In this document: positions 5,584-7,376 of the stretch, one piece after another
How positions within the stretch are numbered: the stretch's first letter is position 1
How the letters are laid out: every line of letters starts with the position of its first letter
NCBI GenBank assembly: GCA_035457345.1
Contig: DATIBT010000079.1
Location: 1 to 7,376 of the forward strand
Source of the DNA: DASTDY01 sp035457345
GTDB lineage: Bacteria > Patescibacteriota > Saccharimonadia > Saccharimonadales > EFPC-124
DNA length: 7,376 nt
Reading direction: 5' to 3'
Notes under the pieces: model-generated
The model's input: only the letters and a program-made list of their open reading frames with translations
Database searches by the model: none
Told to the model about the DNA's origin: nothing
Position numbers and translations under genes: made by a program

Positions 5584-6034
5584 ACAGCTTAAAAATGACT
5601 TTGCCTTCCATATCTTCGAAGAAGGCGACGTCTTTAAGTGGTCACCAGGTGCTAATCGGATAACATACGCCCCGATCACCACTGTAGAGGATATTTGGGA
5701 TCTTCTACATGAAATCGCCCATGCGCAGCTAAATCACTACGACTATGCACTAGATATCGAACTCCTCCGTAACGAAGCGGCGGCATGGCAGTATGCCAAA
5801 AGAGTACTTGCCCCTAGGTATGGGCTTGAGATAAGTAATGATCACGCGCAGGACCTGCTCGATAGTTATCGGTACTGGCTCCATCGGCGCAGCACTTGTC
5901 CGACGTGCAGGCAGAATGGCTTCCAAACCACACAAAACACCTACAGCTGTACAAACTGTAGGTGTTTGTGGCGGGTCAATGATGCCCGCATATGTAGATT
6001 ACAACGAGTAAAAATTACTCAGCAATCTTTTTGA
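5558..6034 (+). CDS. HExxH metallopeptidase-like protein with C-terminal zinc ribbon
   Basis: This 158-residue protein starts at ATG 5558 inside the end of the ROK gene (26-nt overlap) and ends at TGA 6032-6034. Residues 45-60 contain LLHEIAHAQLNH, an HExxH zinc-protease motif (51-55). Glu73 in RNEAAAWQYAKR is placed as the third zinc ligand. This arrangement resembles the ImmA/IrrE peptidase group (HExxH followed by E..A..FA), although no HTH domain is present. At the C-terminus CPTC (114-117) and CTNC (131-134) form a zinc ribbon of the C-x2-C...C-x2-C type, followed by CLWRV. No signal peptide or membrane helix is seen, so it is probably cytoplasmic. No Shine-Dalgarno is visible; translation is likely coupled to the ROK gene. 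The frame stays open further upstream inside the ROK gene, so the start is the least certain part. Confidence 0.75.
   Translation: MLPTNSLLRQLKNDFAFHIFEEGDVFKWSPGANRITYAPITTVEDIWDLLHEIAHAQLNHYDYALDIELLRNEAAAWQYAKRVLAPRYGLEISNDHAQDLLDSYRYWLHRRSTCPTCRQNGFQTTQNTYSCTNCRCLWRVNDARICRLQRVKITQQSF
5931..5970 (-). terminator. Hairpin inside the zinc-ribbon coding region, probable terminator of the KGG gene
   Basis: Bases 5935-5946 pair perfectly with 5956-5967 (12 bp). The stem extends by three more pairs after one bulged A, and the loop is 9 nt. Read on the - strand it lies 45 nt after the KGG-gene stop and is followed by a T-rich stretch (tgttttgtgtggtttgg). That makes it a good candidate terminator for that gene, although it is embedded in codons of the + strand zinc ribbon. 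Confidence 0.55.
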
Positions 6035-6245
6035 CAACCGTCTGGTCAGTGTTGACCACTTTGCGGCGACGGCTGATCATACCGCCCTTACGGCCGGCTT
6101 CGCGAGCAAGCTCGCGGTTGGCGGCAAAACCGCCGGTGTGGCCAAGTTTGCCACCTTTAGCGCCAATACGTGCGTAAAAATCTTTACCATGGCGCGTCTT
6201 GTTTGTGGAGGCAGCCTTACGGCCACCAGCAACAGTACCTGGCAT
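6015..6245 (-). CDS. Small KGG-motif (stress-type) basic protein
   Basis: From ATG 6245 the product has 76 residues and is strongly basic. It contains two Gly-rich units with AKGG (29-32) and RKGG (52-55), the pattern of the KGG repeat found in general-stress and desiccation-type proteins such as GsiB-like proteins. The molecular function of the family is not well defined; small basic members may bind nucleic acid, but that is inference. The start is fixed by AAGGAGA (complement of 6255-6261), 9 nt upstream. A GTG start at 6272 would place the ribosome site inside the gene and is rejected. A consensus-quality promoter precedes it, suggesting high expression. The last 20 nt overlap tail-to-tail with the metallopeptidase gene. 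Confidence 0.85.
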   Translation of the reverse strand: MPGTVAGGRKAASTNKTRHGKDFYARIGAKGGKLGHTGGFAANRELAREAGRKGGMISRRRKVVNTDQTVVKKIAE

Positions 6246-6293
6246 AGGTATTATTCTCCTTTTATACCTCACATATGAGTTGTGATTGAAAGC

Positions 6294-6322
6294 ATTTTAG
6301 CAATGTTTATGCTTTATGTCAA
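6294..6322 (-). promoter_or_regulatory. Strong sigma-70-type promoter of the KGG gene
   Basis: On the - strand, a perfect TTGACA (complement of 6317-6322) and TAAAAT (complement of 6294-6299) are exactly 17 nt apart. Transcription should start near 6287, giving a leader of about 40 nt with a good ribosome site. It is the best promoter match in the window. Confidence 0.8.
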
Positions 6323-6349
6323 TATTTACACAAGCAATTTGCGTGACAT

Positions 6350-6358
6350 TGTTATAAT
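6350..6358 (+). promoter_or_regulatory. Extended -10 promoter reading toward the rRNA operon end
   Basis: TGT followed by a perfect TATAAT (6353-6358) is an ideal extended -10 element on the + strand. No -35 with 16-18 nt spacing is seen; TTTACA at 6325-6330 is 22 nt away. Transcription would start near 6365 and run into the gene-free stretch. AT-rich DNA can produce this motif by chance. Confidence 0.4.
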
Positions 6359-6569
6359 TTACTCTTTACAAATTTATATCACCGAATAAAAATAGCCTGT
6401 TAAACCTATTGCGGGGGAAGCATAAGAAATATCGCCCATGGCGTTAGGAGAGCCACCCTAAGCCCTGGCAAATGCAGAATAATAAATGGAATCATCTGGG
6501 TGTGCGAATAGTGCGTGCATACGCGCTTATAAGCCTACAGGCCAAAATAATAGCCAAATCCCTGTGAGG

Positions 6570-6593
6570 CTCTAGAACTCTAGAACTCAAGAA
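6570..6593. repeat. Three tandem 8-bp repeats
   Basis: The unit ctctagaa occurs twice exactly and a third time as ctcaagaa, directly adjacent. A looser tgaattaa/tgaatgat pair follows. It is a short tandem repeat in non-coding DNA with no evident function. Confidence 0.6.
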
Positions 6594-6614
6594 TGAATTA
6601 ATGAATGATTGCCC

Positions 6615-6644
6615 TAATAAGCCAGTTAGCTAACTAGCTTATTA
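6615..6644. repeat. AT-rich inverted repeat downstream of the rRNA terminator
   Basis: TAATAAGC (6615-6622) pairs with GCTTATTA (6637-6644). After one C-A mismatch, the centre is a 12-bp perfect palindrome (6624-6635). It could act as a second transcription stop behind the rRNA terminator, or end the candidate + strand RNA, or be a protein-binding palindrome. Confidence 0.5.
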
Positions 6645-6684
6645 ATTAGAAAGTTAACAAATTAATTATCGTAATAAAGAGAAA

Positions 6685-6706
6685 ACCCTCGGCAGTAACC
6701 GAGGGT
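6685..6706 (-). terminator. Intrinsic terminator of the rRNA operon
   Basis: ACCCTCGG (6685-6692) pairs perfectly with CCGAGGGT (6699-6706) around a 6-nt loop. On the - strand it is followed by TTTTCTCTTT. It lies 11 nt beyond the 5S 3' end, exactly where the rRNA transcript should stop. Confidence 0.9.
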
Positions 6707-6717
6707 CTTCTATAAAA

Positions 6718-6824
<107 letters not shown>

Positions 6825-6994
6825 AAATGCGGGCTGGACGTATCCTAGCGCGCGTTTCGATGTCCATACGGGACCGTGCAAGGTTCGTAAGATGTAAAAG
6901 AATGATCGTTAGTGTTGGTAAACACCAATCACTAGTCAAACCTACCTTATCAGTAAACTTTACTTGCCGAAGCTAGAAATTTCACTGAAAAGGA
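6825..6994 (-). other. 23S-5S internal spacer
   Basis: About 170 nt separate the two rRNAs, with no tRNA visible. A stem pairs agtg-ttggt (6911-6919) with accaa-cact (6924-6933, one bulged T) around an aaac loop and may guide rRNA processing. A spacer of this length is rather long for a 23S-5S linker. Confidence 0.7.

Positions 6995-7376
<382 letters not shown>

Larger units (their letters stand above)
6365..6660 (+). ncRNA. Candidate structured RNA in a gene-free stretch, unrecognised
   Basis: No protein gene is visible between the KGG promoter and the rRNA terminator. Downstream of the extended -10, a GC-richer core (about 6395-6545) is flanked by AT-rich DNA. Possible pairings are a 6-bp closing helix (6395-6400 with 6537-6542), and a bulged 8-bp stem (6440-6442 and 6444-6448 with 6457-6464). 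There is also a 7-bp stem with tetraloop (6510-6516 with 6521-6527, one G-U). I find no signature of tmRNA, RNase P RNA, SRP RNA or tRNA; a divergent 6S-like RNA cannot be excluded. The strand is inferred only from the promoter. Confidence 0.3.

Noticed and set aside
1166..6245. Alternative genetic code with UGA as glycine (SR1/Gracilibacteria type)
   Set aside because: The genes end normally at TAG, TAA or TGA, with no in-frame TGA needed. Glycine is coded by GGN, so the standard code fits.
6365..6690. tmRNA, RNase P RNA, SRP RNA or tRNA in the gene-free stretch
   Set aside because: No tRNA T-arm, no CCA-end acceptor, and none of the conserved RNase P or SRP core sequences could be found on either strand.

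Overview
The window joins two very different kinds of DNA. Roughly the first 1.08 kb is extremely GC-rich, with G or C at nearly every third codon position, and looks actinobacterial. It holds the 3' end of a Pro/Ala-rich protein gene and a complete five-helix membrane-protein gene, both on the + strand, closed by a strong hairpin. After a cluster of inverted repeats (about 1020-1086) composition drops to moderate GC, and everything from about 1100 to the end reads as one bacterial chromosome. I favour a Candidatus Saccharibacteria (TM7)-like or other Patescibacteria/CPR genome. The reasons are a very short IF-2, a four-domain S1, tiny gene spacing, a KGG-repeat protein, a sortase-type surface protein and standard use of TGA as stop. 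That assignment is inference; only rRNA or marker-protein searches would settle it.

Layout of the second part. On the - strand, a leader with two hairpins precedes rpsA (ribosomal protein S1), followed 41 nt later by infB (IF-2) and a perfect bidirectional terminator. Upstream of rpsA, also on the - strand, is a small protein with an N-terminal membrane helix, a long Ala/Lys/Asp coil and a C-terminal VPSTG-hydrophobic-RRR sorting-type signal. Divergent from it is an apparently leaderless ROK-family gene on the + strand. This overlaps by 26 nt a gene for an HExxH metallopeptidase-like protein with a C-terminal zinc ribbon. The latter runs tail-to-tail into a KGG-motif gene on the - strand, with 20 nt of shared coding sequence; a hairpin inside the metallopeptidase gene is well placed to terminate the KGG transcript.

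The right end is the 3' end of an rRNA operon on the - strand: about 380 nt of 23S rRNA, a 170-nt spacer, 5S rRNA and a strong intrinsic terminator. Between that terminator and the KGG promoter lie about 360 nt without a protein gene. This stretch carries a + strand extended -10 promoter, a GC-richer and foldable core, a triple 8-bp tandem repeat and a large AT-rich inverted repeat. It is a candidate for an unrecognised structured RNA.

The set is mainly translation machinery (S1, IF-2, rRNA) plus host-facing or housekeeping accessories. The most important question is whether the actinobacterial segment is a real insertion, plausible because Saccharibacteria live on actinobacterial hosts, or a chimeric assembly join.
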